Source of the DNA: JALQUL01 sp964556425 | GTDB lineage: Bacteria; Pseudomonadota; Gammaproteobacteria; Burkholderiales; Burkholderiaceae_C | Direction: 5' to 3' | NCBI GenBank assembly: GCA_964556425.1 | Contig: CAZKWC010000042.1 | Location: 1 to 24,772 of the forward strand | Length of the DNA stretch: 24,772 bases | In this document: piece by piece, positions 7,676-15,339 of the stretch | Numbering within the stretch: position 1 is the first letter of the stretch | How the letters are laid out: each line of letters begins with the position of its first letter | Program-made: the position numbers and the translations under genes | Notes under the pieces: generated by a model | Told to the model about the DNA's origin: nothing | What the model saw: the letters and a program-made list of their open reading frames with translations, nothing else | Database searches by the model: none

Positions 7676-8524
7676 CTACTTTGCTTGTAACCACTGTACT
7701 AAACTTAATGGGCCTGCAATAAAATAAGGATTCAGTACATTGGGCTTACCATAGTTTAAGTTGTTACCGTCTAGCTGTAATACCACTCCACCGGCCCCCT
7801 CTAAAACGGCCTGTGCAGCGGCGGTATCCCATTCACAAGTAGGAGCTAGTCGTGGGTAAAGATCCGCTTGATTTTCAGCTACTCTACAAAATTTTAATGA
7901 ACTACCGGCTTGTACTAATTGGCTATTTTTAAAACGATCAATTAATAATTGAGTCTCGGTACTCATATGGCTTTTACTGGCAATAATTTTTAAACAAGTA
8001 TGCTCTTCTAGTTGGTTTAAATTTAATTGGCTTGCATTTAGCACCTCTGGAGTTGAGCTTTGATTGGGTACTGAAGAAAAGCTACCCATAGATTTCCCAC
8101 CCCAATAAACTTTATTCAGAATGGGCGCTTGCACCACCCCAAAAACAGTTTTGCCTTGGCTTACTAATGCAATATTGACAGTGAACTCATCATTTTTAGA
8201 AATAAATTCTTTGCTTCCATCTAAAGGGTCAATTAGCCAAAAATCTTGTGCAGAGTTTCTGAAGTCCCATGAGCTGGAATCTTCTTCTGTTACGACAGGT
8301 ATAGAGGGGGTTAGTTGCATTAATGCCTGCACAATAATTTGATTGGCAGCTGTATCCGCTACGGTAAGTGGACTTTTGTCTTGTTTTATCTCCCACATCT
8401 CTTGTGATTGCTGACTAGTAAGCGAACAATAATGGGTATAGATTTCAGTAATTTTGACACTGGCTTGGTTGGCAATGCCTAAAACTGCTTGAATGAGATT
8501 GGGAGTTAATATATTTTGACGCAT
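7676..8524 (-). CDS. cysQ: 3'(2'),5'-bisphosphate nucleotidase CysQ
   Basis: CysQ hydrolyses PAP (adenosine 3',5'-bisphosphate) to AMP, clearing the inhibitory by-product of PAPS-dependent reduction or sulfotransfer. This 282-residue protein belongs to the inositol-monophosphatase-like lithium-sensitive metal phosphatases. VVTEEDSS (residues 77-84) supplies acidic metal ligands, DPLDGSKEF at 99-107 is the central metal-binding motif, and CEWDTAAAQAVLEGAGG from 230 is the C-terminal signature. The variant GSKEF, instead of GTxxF, is characteristic of the CysQ branch. It is divergent from cysD across a 99-base intergenic region and shares an operon with the TauE/SafE gene. No strong Shine-Dalgarno sequence is visible upstream. 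Confidence 0.94.
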   Translation of the reverse strand: MRQNILTPNLIQAVLGIANQASVKITEIYTHYCSLTSQQSQEMWEIKQDKSPLTVADTAANQIIVQALMQLTPSIPVVTEEDSSSWDFRNSAQDFWLIDPLDGSKEFISKNDEFTVNIALVSQGKTVFGVVQAPILNKVYWGGKSMGSFSSVPNQSSTPEVLNASQLNLNQLEEHTCLKIIASKSHMSTETQLLIDRFKNSQLVQAGSSLKFCRVAENQADLYPRLAPTCEWDTAAAQAVLEGAGGVVLQLDGNNLNYGKPNVLNPYFIAGPLSLVQWLQAK

Positions 8525-8623
8525 TATGTAATTTTAGTGTATTATTTGAACAAATAAAATAGTTTTAATTGAATTTTTAAAGTTTTTTTATGTTTTATAC
8601 ATTTAGCGACAGGGTAAATCACT
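8525..8623. promoter_or_regulatory. Divergent cysQ/cysD intergenic promoter region
   Basis: This very AT-rich 99-base gap separates divergent start codons, so it must hold promoters for both units unless one lies further inside a gene. An AGGG ribosome binding site for cysD is at 8611-8614, 9 bases before its ATG. Boxes such as TTGAAT and TATACA are present but badly spaced, so I do not assign a promoter. No clear CysB site or inverted repeat is visible. Confidence 0.5.
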
Positions 8624-10090
8624 ATGACAGCTCAACATTTATTAGGTTTAGAATCACCACAATTTTGGACTACTGACCTAGCATTCTCTCATTTGCAAAA
8701 AATTGGAGAAGTTGATTCTAAAAGAAGTACAGAAAGAAGACTTCATACTTTAGGTATATGGCCTGAAGAATTAAGCGTAGAAAAGTTACAAAATGAAAAC
8801 CAGCAAGCTGTCATACAAAAAGTAATTCAACAAGAATTAAAAAATGCAAGGGCTAAAAGAAGCTTGGTTTTGTTTTTACAAATTCACACATTGCCTAATG
8901 GTCAGTTGTCCCTACATGCCAATGATGCAAGAGGAGCAAGGTATTGGCTTAATCTCGATATTTCAACCAAGGACTTGGTTACAGAAGTATTTTTAACAAC
9001 AAAACTCCAAGAGTTTTTTAGTCACTTCGAAAAAGATTTGGCTGTTTTTCCGCATTTAGAAATGGTTCAGTACTTAAGGCTGCTTGATTTGCCTTGCGTT
9101 AGTTTATTGGCCTATCCCCAACCCTTAGCTATAAGTCTTAAGCAACAAACTTTACAAGCTGCAAGCAGAAGTAAAACTATTTTCCATCAAGTCAAATCAC
9201 CGCATTTAGAGCGACTAGAAAACGAAAGTATTCAAATTTTAAGGGAGGCAGTGGCCGAGTCACAAAATCCAGCCATGCTTTATTCAGTGGGTAAGGATAG
9301 TGGCGTTATGCTGCATTTAGCTCGTAAAGCTTTCTACCCAGCACCGCCGCCTTTTCCTTTATTGCATGTCGATACCCGCTGGAAATTTCGTGAGATGTAC
9401 GAGTTTAGAGATTTTATGGCGCAAGAAAGTGGTATGGAGTTAAAGGTTTATACCAATCCAGAAGCCATTGAAAAAAACATTAGTCCTTTTGTACATGGAT
9501 CTTCAGTTCATACCGACATTACTAAAACGGAAGGATTAAAACAGGCCTTAGATTTGTATCAATATGATGTTGTTTTTGGTGGTGCACGCAGAGACGAAGA
9601 AAAGTCACGAGCTAAAGAAAGAATTTTTTCATTCAGAAGTAGCACCCATCGATGGGATCCAAAAAATCAACGACCAGAATTATGGGACTTGTTTAATACC
9701 AGAAAAAAGCAAGGTGAAAGTATTCGTGTTTTTCCTTTGTCTAATTGGACTGAGCTTGATATTTGGCAATATATCTATCAAGAAAATATACCAGTAGTGC
9801 CACTTTATTTTTCTGAAAATAGACCCGTAGTTGATAAAGCAGGCATGTTAATGATGGTTGACGATGATAGGTGTGAAATAGCCCAAACAGAAGAGATAAA
9901 AAACAAACAAGTCCGATTTAGAACTTTAGGTTGTTATCCATTAACAGGTGCCGTTGAATCTAAAGCCCACTCAATTGAAGAAATTATTTTGGAGTTGATT
10001 CACACCAGAAGCTCTGAACGACAAGGTAGAAAAATAGACACTGATTCGGTAGGTAGTATGGAAAAGAAAAAACAAGAAGGTTATTTCTAA
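8624..10090 (+). CDS. cysD: Sulfate adenylyltransferase subunit 2 (CysD) with a novel N-terminal extension
   Basis: CysD, with the GTPase CysN, forms APS from sulfate and ATP. The C-terminal 295 residues (from about 193, HLERLENESI) are a complete CysD: the PP-loop region LYSVGKDSGVMLHLARKAFYP from 219, VDTRWKFREMYEFRD near 249-263, GGARRDEEKSRAKER, FPLSNWTELDIWQYI, VRFRTLGCYPLTGAVES, and the ending SMEKKKQEGYF. Ordinary CysD proteins are about 300 residues; this one is 488. The first 190 residues are in frame with no stop, have a good start and ribosome binding site, and contain charged helical stretches (about 50-80) and mixed alpha/beta character, but I do not recognise the domain. No in-frame Met lies close before residue 193 (the nearest is M147), so the extension is probably translated. 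cysNC follows after 39 bases. Confidence 0.95.
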   Translation: MTAQHLLGLESPQFWTTDLAFSHLQKIGEVDSKRSTERRLHTLGIWPEELSVEKLQNENQQAVIQKVIQQELKNARAKRSLVLFLQIHTLPNGQLSLHANDARGARYWLNLDISTKDLVTEVFLTTKLQEFFSHFEKDLAVFPHLEMVQYLRLLDLPCVSLLAYPQPLAISLKQQTLQAASRSKTIFHQVKSPHLERLENESIQILREAVAESQNPAMLYSVGKDSGVMLHLARKAFYPAPPPFPLLHVDTRWKFREMYEFRDFMAQESGMELKVYTNPEAIEKNISPFVHGSSVHTDITKTEGLKQALDLYQYDVVFGGARRDEEKSRAKERIFSFRSSTHRWDPKNQRPELWDLFNTRKKQGESIRVFPLSNWTELDIWQYIYQENIPVVPLYFSENRPVVDKAGMLMMVDDDRCEIAQTEEIKNKQVRFRTLGCYPLTGAVESKAHSIEEIILELIHTRSSERQGRKIDTDSVGSMEKKKQEGYF

Positions 10091-10129
10091 ATACATCACT
10101 TTTTTACTCATCAAAAATAGAAATAAAAA

Positions 10130-12040
10130 ATGACCAACCTTATGAACCAAGAAAACTCCAATCAATTAGTAGAAGAATTTTTTCAGCAACAAAATAAACA
10201 AGATTTACTTCGTTTTATAACTTGTGGCAGCGTAGACGATGGCAAGAGCACCTTGATAGGAAGACTGCTTTGGGAGTCACATCAATTGTTTGATGATCAA
10301 TTAACATCGTTACAAGCAGAATCTAAAAAATTTGGCACTCAAGGTGATGATATAGATTTTGCCTTATTGGTAGATGGTTTGGTAGCAGAGCGAGAGCAAG
10401 GTATTACGATTGATGTAGCCTACCGATTTTTTGCCACCAAAAATAGAAAATACATTGTAGCTGATACCCCTGGCCATGAGCAGTACACCAGAAATATGGT
10501 GACCGGGGCCTCTACAGCAGATTTAGCCATTGTGCTAATTGATGCCACGCAAGGCGTTTTAACGCAAACCAGAAGACATGCTTATTTATGCTCATTAATG
10601 GGAATTAAGCATATTGTGTTGGCGGTTAACAAAATGGATTTAATTCAATATGACGAGCAACAATTTCTAGCCATTCAAAAAACATTTTTAGATTTTACTC
10701 AAAGTTTTCAGTTTACCACTGTAACGGCTATACCCCTTAGTGCCTTGAAGGGCGATAATATTACACAAAAATCAAGTTTAACACCTTGGTATTTGGGCCC
10801 CACTTTAATTCATCATTTAGATCACTTAGATTACCACTTGCAGCTTCATCCAAGCCAACAAAATAGCCAAGGTTTTGCCTTTCCTATTCAGTGGGTGAAT
10901 CGGCCCAACTCTCAATTTAGGGGGTATTCAGGATCTATCGTAAAAGGGAAAATTGCGAAAGGTGATGCAATCAGAGTAGTGAGAACTGGCCAAATGGCAA
11001 AAGTGCAAGCCATTGTTACCTTTGATGCGCAACTTGAAGAAGCCAAAGAGGGTAAGGCAGTGACTTTAGTCTTAGATAAAGAAATTGATGCATCAAGAGG
11101 AGATGTTTTTTGTTTAGCACAATCGCCTCTCGAGATGTCAGATCAATTTGAAACTACGATTATTTGGATGAATGAGGACAAAGGTTTAATTGGCAGAAAT
11201 TATGAAATAAAACTTTCCAACCAATGGGCTAGCGCCTCCATTACCAACATTAAGTTTGGTATTAACATTAATACCTTATCGCATGATGCATATAAAGATT
11301 TAAAGCTAAATGATATTGCAGTTGCCAATATTTCTATAAGTAAACCATTGGTTTTTGATACTTACGAGAATTCAAAAGCTATGGGTAGTTTTATTTTGGT
11401 TGATAAATTTACACATGCGACATTAGCTGTCGGATTAATTCACCATAGTTTACGTCGCGCTCAAAATATTCATCAGCAAGCACTTTCTATTAGTCGACAT
11501 GACAGAGAAAGAATGAATGGGCATACTGGCAAAGTAATTTGGTTTACCGGCTTATCTGGATCGGGTAAATCAACCATTGCCAATGCTTTAGAAATTGCAT
11601 TATTTGAGCAGGGAAAAAGAACTTATATTTTAGATGGTGACAATGTTAGGCAAGGGTTAAATAAAGACTTAGGATTTAAGGATGCCGATAGAGTTGAAAA
11701 TATTAGGCGAATAGCTGAAGTAGCTAAACTAATGGCAGATGCGGGTTTAATAGTAATGACGGCATTTATTTCACCCTTCGAAAGAGAAAGGGAAATGGCT
11801 AAAGAATTAATAGGTTCGGCCAATTTTATTGAGGTTTATGTAAAAACCCCCTTAGAGGTATGTGAAAAGCGAGATGTAAAAGGTTTGTATAAAAAAGCCC
11901 GAGCAGGCTTATTGCCTAATATGTCTGGCATAGATAGTCCTTATGAAGAGCCTACAAATCCTAGTTTTGTGGTTGATGCAAGTGAAACCGAGTTAAAAGT
12001 TATTGTAGATAAATTGATGCTGTTATTAACTGCGCAATGA
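10130..12040 (+). CDS. cysNC: Bifunctional sulfate adenylyltransferase subunit 1 / adenylylsulfate kinase (CysN-CysC fusion)
   Basis: This 636-residue fusion (NodQ-like) combines two steps of PAPS synthesis. The N-terminal EF-Tu-like GTPase drives APS formation by CysD: P-loop GSVDDGKST at 33-41, EREQGIT switch I, DTPGHEQY near 111-118 and NKMD near 168-171, followed by beta-barrel domains to about 460. The C-terminal APS kinase has its own P-loop GLSGSGKST at about 474-482, then DGDNVRQGLNKDLGF, ENIRRIAEVAKL and CEKRDVKGLYKKAR, and phosphorylates APS to PAPS. Two Met codons (10130 and 10142) are possible starts; neither has a strong ribosome binding site. Because APS is committed to PAPS by the fused kinase, the pathway likely serves PAPS-dependent reduction or a sulfotransferase. 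A strong terminator follows. Confidence 0.97.
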   Translation: MTNLMNQENSNQLVEEFFQQQNKQDLLRFITCGSVDDGKSTLIGRLLWESHQLFDDQLTSLQAESKKFGTQGDDIDFALLVDGLVAEREQGITIDVAYRFFATKNRKYIVADTPGHEQYTRNMVTGASTADLAIVLIDATQGVLTQTRRHAYLCSLMGIKHIVLAVNKMDLIQYDEQQFLAIQKTFLDFTQSFQFTTVTAIPLSALKGDNITQKSSLTPWYLGPTLIHHLDHLDYHLQLHPSQQNSQGFAFPIQWVNRPNSQFRGYSGSIVKGKIAKGDAIRVVRTGQMAKVQAIVTFDAQLEEAKEGKAVTLVLDKEIDASRGDVFCLAQSPLEMSDQFETTIIWMNEDKGLIGRNYEIKLSNQWASASITNIKFGININTLSHDAYKDLKLNDIAVANISISKPLVFDTYENSKAMGSFILVDKFTHATLAVGLIHHSLRRAQNIHQQALSISRHDRERMNGHTGKVIWFTGLSGSGKSTIANALEIALFEQGKRTYILDGDNVRQGLNKDLGFKDADRVENIRRIAEVAKLMADAGLIVMTAFISPFEREREMAKELIGSANFIEVYVKTPLEVCEKRDVKGLYKKARAGLLPNMSGIDSPYEEPTNPSFVVDASETELKVIVDKLMLLLTAQ

Positions 12041-12066
12041 ATCTAGCGATAAGCCTTTAATGGGTT

Positions 12067-12099
12067 AAAAAAGCAGAGCAAAAATGCTCTGCTTTTTTT
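12067..12099 (+). terminator. Rho-independent terminator after cysNC
   Basis: AGCAGAGCA (12072-12080) pairs perfectly with TGCTCTGCT (12085-12093) around an AAAA loop. A 5' A-run and a 3' run of seven T extend the stem, making it potentially bidirectional. It ends the cysD-cysNC unit. Confidence 0.93.
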
Positions 12100-12440
12100 A
12101 TTCGTTGGCCAAACAAACAAGGTGTCTGAGGCTTCGCAAAATACAAACATGTAGAAGAATTATAAAATGTTAATTAATCTTGATTCAAAAAATTATTACA
12201 TAAGGCTTTGATACTTTATTTAGCTAAGTGTAAGTTCAAAAATTTATTTCATTATATATTTTTTGAAATCAGGACTTATCTAACACAATAATGTTGAGTA
12301 CCTAATTTTTTCTTTAATTATTAACATATCAAGTACAAATCGATAGTTCATGTAAAAGCATGATAGATCCCATTCAGTAATATTTAGTCATCAATAAAGA
12401 GTTGTTTTGTTTTGATTTCGCAGCTTTTTAATTGTGTTGT

Positions 12441-12466
12441 GTTTTTGTTGGCCGGCACACAAAAAC
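12441..12466 (+). promoter_or_regulatory. Leader hairpin upstream of protease 1
   Basis: GTTTTTGT (12441-12448) and ACAAAAAC (12459-12466) are perfect inverted arms around the GC-rich loop TGGCCGGCAC. It lies 16 bases before the ribosome binding site and has no T-run after it, so it is not a terminator. A role as a protein-binding operator or mRNA structure is a guess. Confidence 0.4.
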
Positions 12467-12493
12467 ATCTCTGAATATTATTAGGGGCGAGTC

Positions 12494-15061
12494 ATGTTGA
12501 ACTTTAAAAGAAAAAATATTTTTAAGACAAGTGCTACTGTTGTAGCCTTACTTGTATTGTCTGCTTGTGGTGGGGCTAACAATGGTACTAACTCTAGTGC
12601 AAATGATTCCACTAATAATACAGCGGTTGATTTTCCACTTTATTCGGCTGAAGGTCTGACTAATGGAAGCTCTGCACTTGAATTAACGCCAGAACAGCTG
12701 GCGAACGCAACTCAGTCGCTTCAAGCTTTCGAACAAAGTTCGCAAACACAAACCAATGTCAATGGTTTTATTGTGAAGTATAAAAATGATGACAGCTCGG
12801 TAGTTGGAGCATCTGATTTTGTAGGTACTGCTACAGCTGTTACTTCATCAGGCGCTACCAATATCAATGCTACCAATGTAGTGGTTAGCCTAGGTGCTGT
12901 TACTGCAAAGCATGGAGTTGACCTCACTTTTAAAGCGCAAAACTTTACTGGAGCTGCAGTTCTTAACTCAAATCAAAATTTAACACTCTCTAAAGCCAAA
13001 GAAATTGCCGCAGAAATGAAAGCGGCAGATTCCAAAATTGAATATGTAGAGCCTAATATTTTGATGACCTCGACTGCACTTCCGACCAGCATCGAGCTAT
13101 CTTCATTGTGGGCATTAAAAACAGCAAGTGCTTATGGCATTAATGCTCAGCAAACTTGGAGCACAGCAGATGGTAATAAGGTAGTAGTGGCTGTGGTAGA
13201 TACTGGCTACAGACCTCACGTAGATTTAGCTGGGCAATTTGTAATGAATGGTAGCGTGGTAGCCGGATATGATTTTATTGGTGACACGACGATTTCGGGT
13301 GATGGAAATGGCCGTGATAATAACCCGATTGACCCTGGCGATTCATGCAACGGTAGTCCTAGTAGCTGGCATGGTACTCATGTGGCAGGTACTATTGCCG
13401 CAGCTAGTAATGGCTCTGGTATTGCCGGTGTTGCATATGGTGCCAAAATTTTACCAGTAAGGGTCTTGGGTAAATGTGGTGGATATTTAAGTGATGTTGC
13501 TGACGGCATTGTCTGGGCTGCTGGTGGAACAGTCTCTGGTGTACCTCAAAACTTAAACCCAGCCAAGGTAATTAATTTATCATTAGGTGGTGCTTCATCA
13601 ACCTGTAACGCCACTATGAAAAACGCCATTGATACCGCACGGGCCTTAGGCGCAGTGGTAGTGGTAGCAGCTGGAAATTCAGGAACAGATGCGCAGTATG
13701 CAACCCCCGCCAATTGTGCTGCAGCCGTTACAGTGGCCGCAACCGAATCCAATGGTTTGCTAGCAGGTTTTTCTAACTACGGAAGTTTGGTTGATATTTC
13801 TGCACCAGGCGTGAGTATTCGGTCAACTATTAATGCAGGTGCTACTGTTCCTACTGCCGATAATGCTTATGCCAACTACAATGGCACTTCGATGGCGACA
13901 CCTCATGTCGCTGGTGTTTTAGCGCTTATGTTCTCAAAAAATTCGAGCTTAACACCTAGTTTGGCAGAGAGTAAATTAATTTTAGGAACTAGAGCTTTTG
14001 GGCCCTATTTTAATACGGCTAGACTTGGTGGTTCTGGCATTGTAGATGCTTTTAAAATAGTTAGCGCTTTAACGTCAACTACACCAGTTCCTCCGACTAC
14101 ACCCGATCCAAGCGAGCCTACTCCGACAGAACCTACACCGACTGTACCTAAAAAGGGAATTGCTAAATCACGCGATTTTAATGGTGATTCTATTGCGGAT
14201 GCACTCTGGAGAAATCTTAATACCGGTGTAACCCGTTTAAGTTTAATCTCTGCAAGTAGCATGACATTAGCAGATATAAAAACTACCTTGCTAAATGGTA
14301 AAACCTATCAATTACAAGCCTCTGGTGACTTTAACGGTGACGGAAACAAAGATTTAATATTGCGTCACACCGCAAACGGCAGAGCCATAGTAACTTTAAT
14401 GGAAGGCCCTACCATATTGGCGCAAGGTGTAATTGCAACGGTGCCTGTCAATTTTGTGGCAGTAGGCTCTGGTGACTTTAATAATGATGGTTTTGAAGAT
14501 ATCTTATGGAGAAATGCTGCAGGTAAATCGTTTATTTCTTACATGAATGGAATTCAAGAATTAAGTCGTAGTAGTGTGTTCAGCATAGCCACCAATCTTG
14601 TGTTGCAAGGGGTAGCCGATTACGATGGTGATGGAGTGGCTGACTTGTTATTAAGGGCGCCTAGTGGCTATATTTACATCTTATTAATGAGTACGACAGG
14701 TGCTTATTTGATGCCAGTAGCCATCGCATCAAACAATTACCAAATTGTGGGTGTAGGTGATTACACTGGCGATAGTAAAAATGATATTTTATTCAGAAAT
14801 AGCTATAGTTCCTTAATTACGATTTTTTCTAATCCGATAAGTGTCAACAATGAACTTTTGACAAGTTCGAATGGTGTCGCCGCTAAACAAGTGATTCAAA
14901 AGTCTGGTGATTTTGATGGTGATGGAAAAGCAGATTTGTTATTAAGACACTCCACTACAGGAGTTATAACAAAAGCCAAGTTAGTGATTAACAGTGGTTA
15001 TTTATCACTTCAATATTCTGCTCCCTTAGGTACTGTGCCTTTAACATTCGCAGCACAATAA
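12494..15061 (+). CDS. Subtilisin-type (S8) serine protease lipoprotein with FG-GAP/VCBS repeats, copy 1
   Basis: This 855-residue exported endopeptidase has a signal peptide ending in the lipobox LSAC (lipidated C25, followed by GG, so no Asp+2 retention signal), which predicts an outer-membrane lipoprotein. A Ser/Asn-rich spacer leads to an I9-like inhibitory propeptide (VNGFIVKYK near 90, ending SKIEYVEPN near 185). The S8 domain holds the full triad: D236 in VVDTGY, H293 in SWHGTHVAG and S466 in NGTSMATPHVAG, with oxyanion N395 in AAGNSG. Four cysteines at positions shared with its paralogues suggest two disulfides. A Pro/Thr linker (about 526-552) precedes six repeats of about 48 residues (DFNGDGxxDILWRN type) with calcium-loop acidic residues, probably a beta-propeller-like adhesion domain. 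The propeptide and catalytic core resemble the secreted AprV/BprV and Xanthomonas-type proteases. Substrate unknown. Confidence 0.95.
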   Translation: MLNFKRKNIFKTSATVVALLVLSACGGANNGTNSSANDSTNNTAVDFPLYSAEGLTNGSSALELTPEQLANATQSLQAFEQSSQTQTNVNGFIVKYKNDDSSVVGASDFVGTATAVTSSGATNINATNVVVSLGAVTAKHGVDLTFKAQNFTGAAVLNSNQNLTLSKAKEIAAEMKAADSKIEYVEPNILMTSTALPTSIELSSLWALKTASAYGINAQQTWSTADGNKVVVAVVDTGYRPHVDLAGQFVMNGSVVAGYDFIGDTTISGDGNGRDNNPIDPGDSCNGSPSSWHGTHVAGTIAAASNGSGIAGVAYGAKILPVRVLGKCGGYLSDVADGIVWAAGGTVSGVPQNLNPAKVINLSLGGASSTCNATMKNAIDTARALGAVVVVAAGNSGTDAQYATPANCAAAVTVAATESNGLLAGFSNYGSLVDISAPGVSIRSTINAGATVPTADNAYANYNGTSMATPHVAGVLALMFSKNSSLTPSLAESKLILGTRAFGPYFNTARLGGSGIVDAFKIVSALTSTTPVPPTTPDPSEPTPTEPTPTVPKKGIAKSRDFNGDSIADALWRNLNTGVTRLSLISASSMTLADIKTTLLNGKTYQLQASGDFNGDGNKDLILRHTANGRAIVTLMEGPTILAQGVIATVPVNFVAVGSGDFNNDGFEDILWRNAAGKSFISYMNGIQELSRSSVFSIATNLVLQGVADYDGDGVADLLLRAPSGYIYILLMSTTGAYLMPVAIASNNYQIVGVGDYTGDSKNDILFRNSYSSLITIFSNPISVNNELLTSSNGVAAKQVIQKSGDFDGDGKADLLLRHSTTGVITKAKLVINSGYLSLQYSAPLGTVPLTFAAQ

Positions 15062-15096
15062 GGAAAAAAAAGAGTCTTCGAAAGGCTTTTAATAAC

Positions 15097-15139
15097 ACCT
15101 AACAAATGAGGTAACTTGTTTGTTAGGTTTTATTTTTTT
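15097..15139 (+). terminator. Rho-independent terminator after protease 1
   Basis: ACCTAACAAA (15097-15106) and TTTGTTAGGT (15119-15128) form a perfect 10-base stem with a 12-base loop, followed by a T-rich run (TTTATTTTTTT). It separates protease 1 from protease 2. A weaker 6-base hairpin (AGTCTT/AAGGCT) lies just upstream near 15073-15087. Confidence 0.88.
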
Positions 15140-15339
15140 AGATAATTAAACCTATTAAATATATTAAAGATATTTTGCTCATCGTCTGATTTGAGTCAAA
15201 GTTTTTGCGAAAGAAAGATTTTAAAAAGATTTTTTATGCAAGAGTTGCCCGTTTAAGGTAAATTAGGATTTATTGTTTACTGACTTTTGATTGAGGTCAT
15301 TAGGCTTAATTCAAGTTAAACCTATAAAAAGGCATCATT

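Larger units (their letters stand above)
12041..12493. other. Gene-free interval between cysNC and protease 1
   Basis: Apart from the terminator at its start, this 453-base AT-rich stretch has no coding frame. It contains an 8-base inverted repeat (TTCAAAAA at 12235-12242, TTTTTGAA at 12260-12267), a leader hairpin at 12441-12466, and the ribosome binding site AGGGGCGA (12483-12490) of the next gene. The promoter of protease 1 must lie here, but I cannot pick convincing -35/-10 boxes. Confidence 0.7.
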
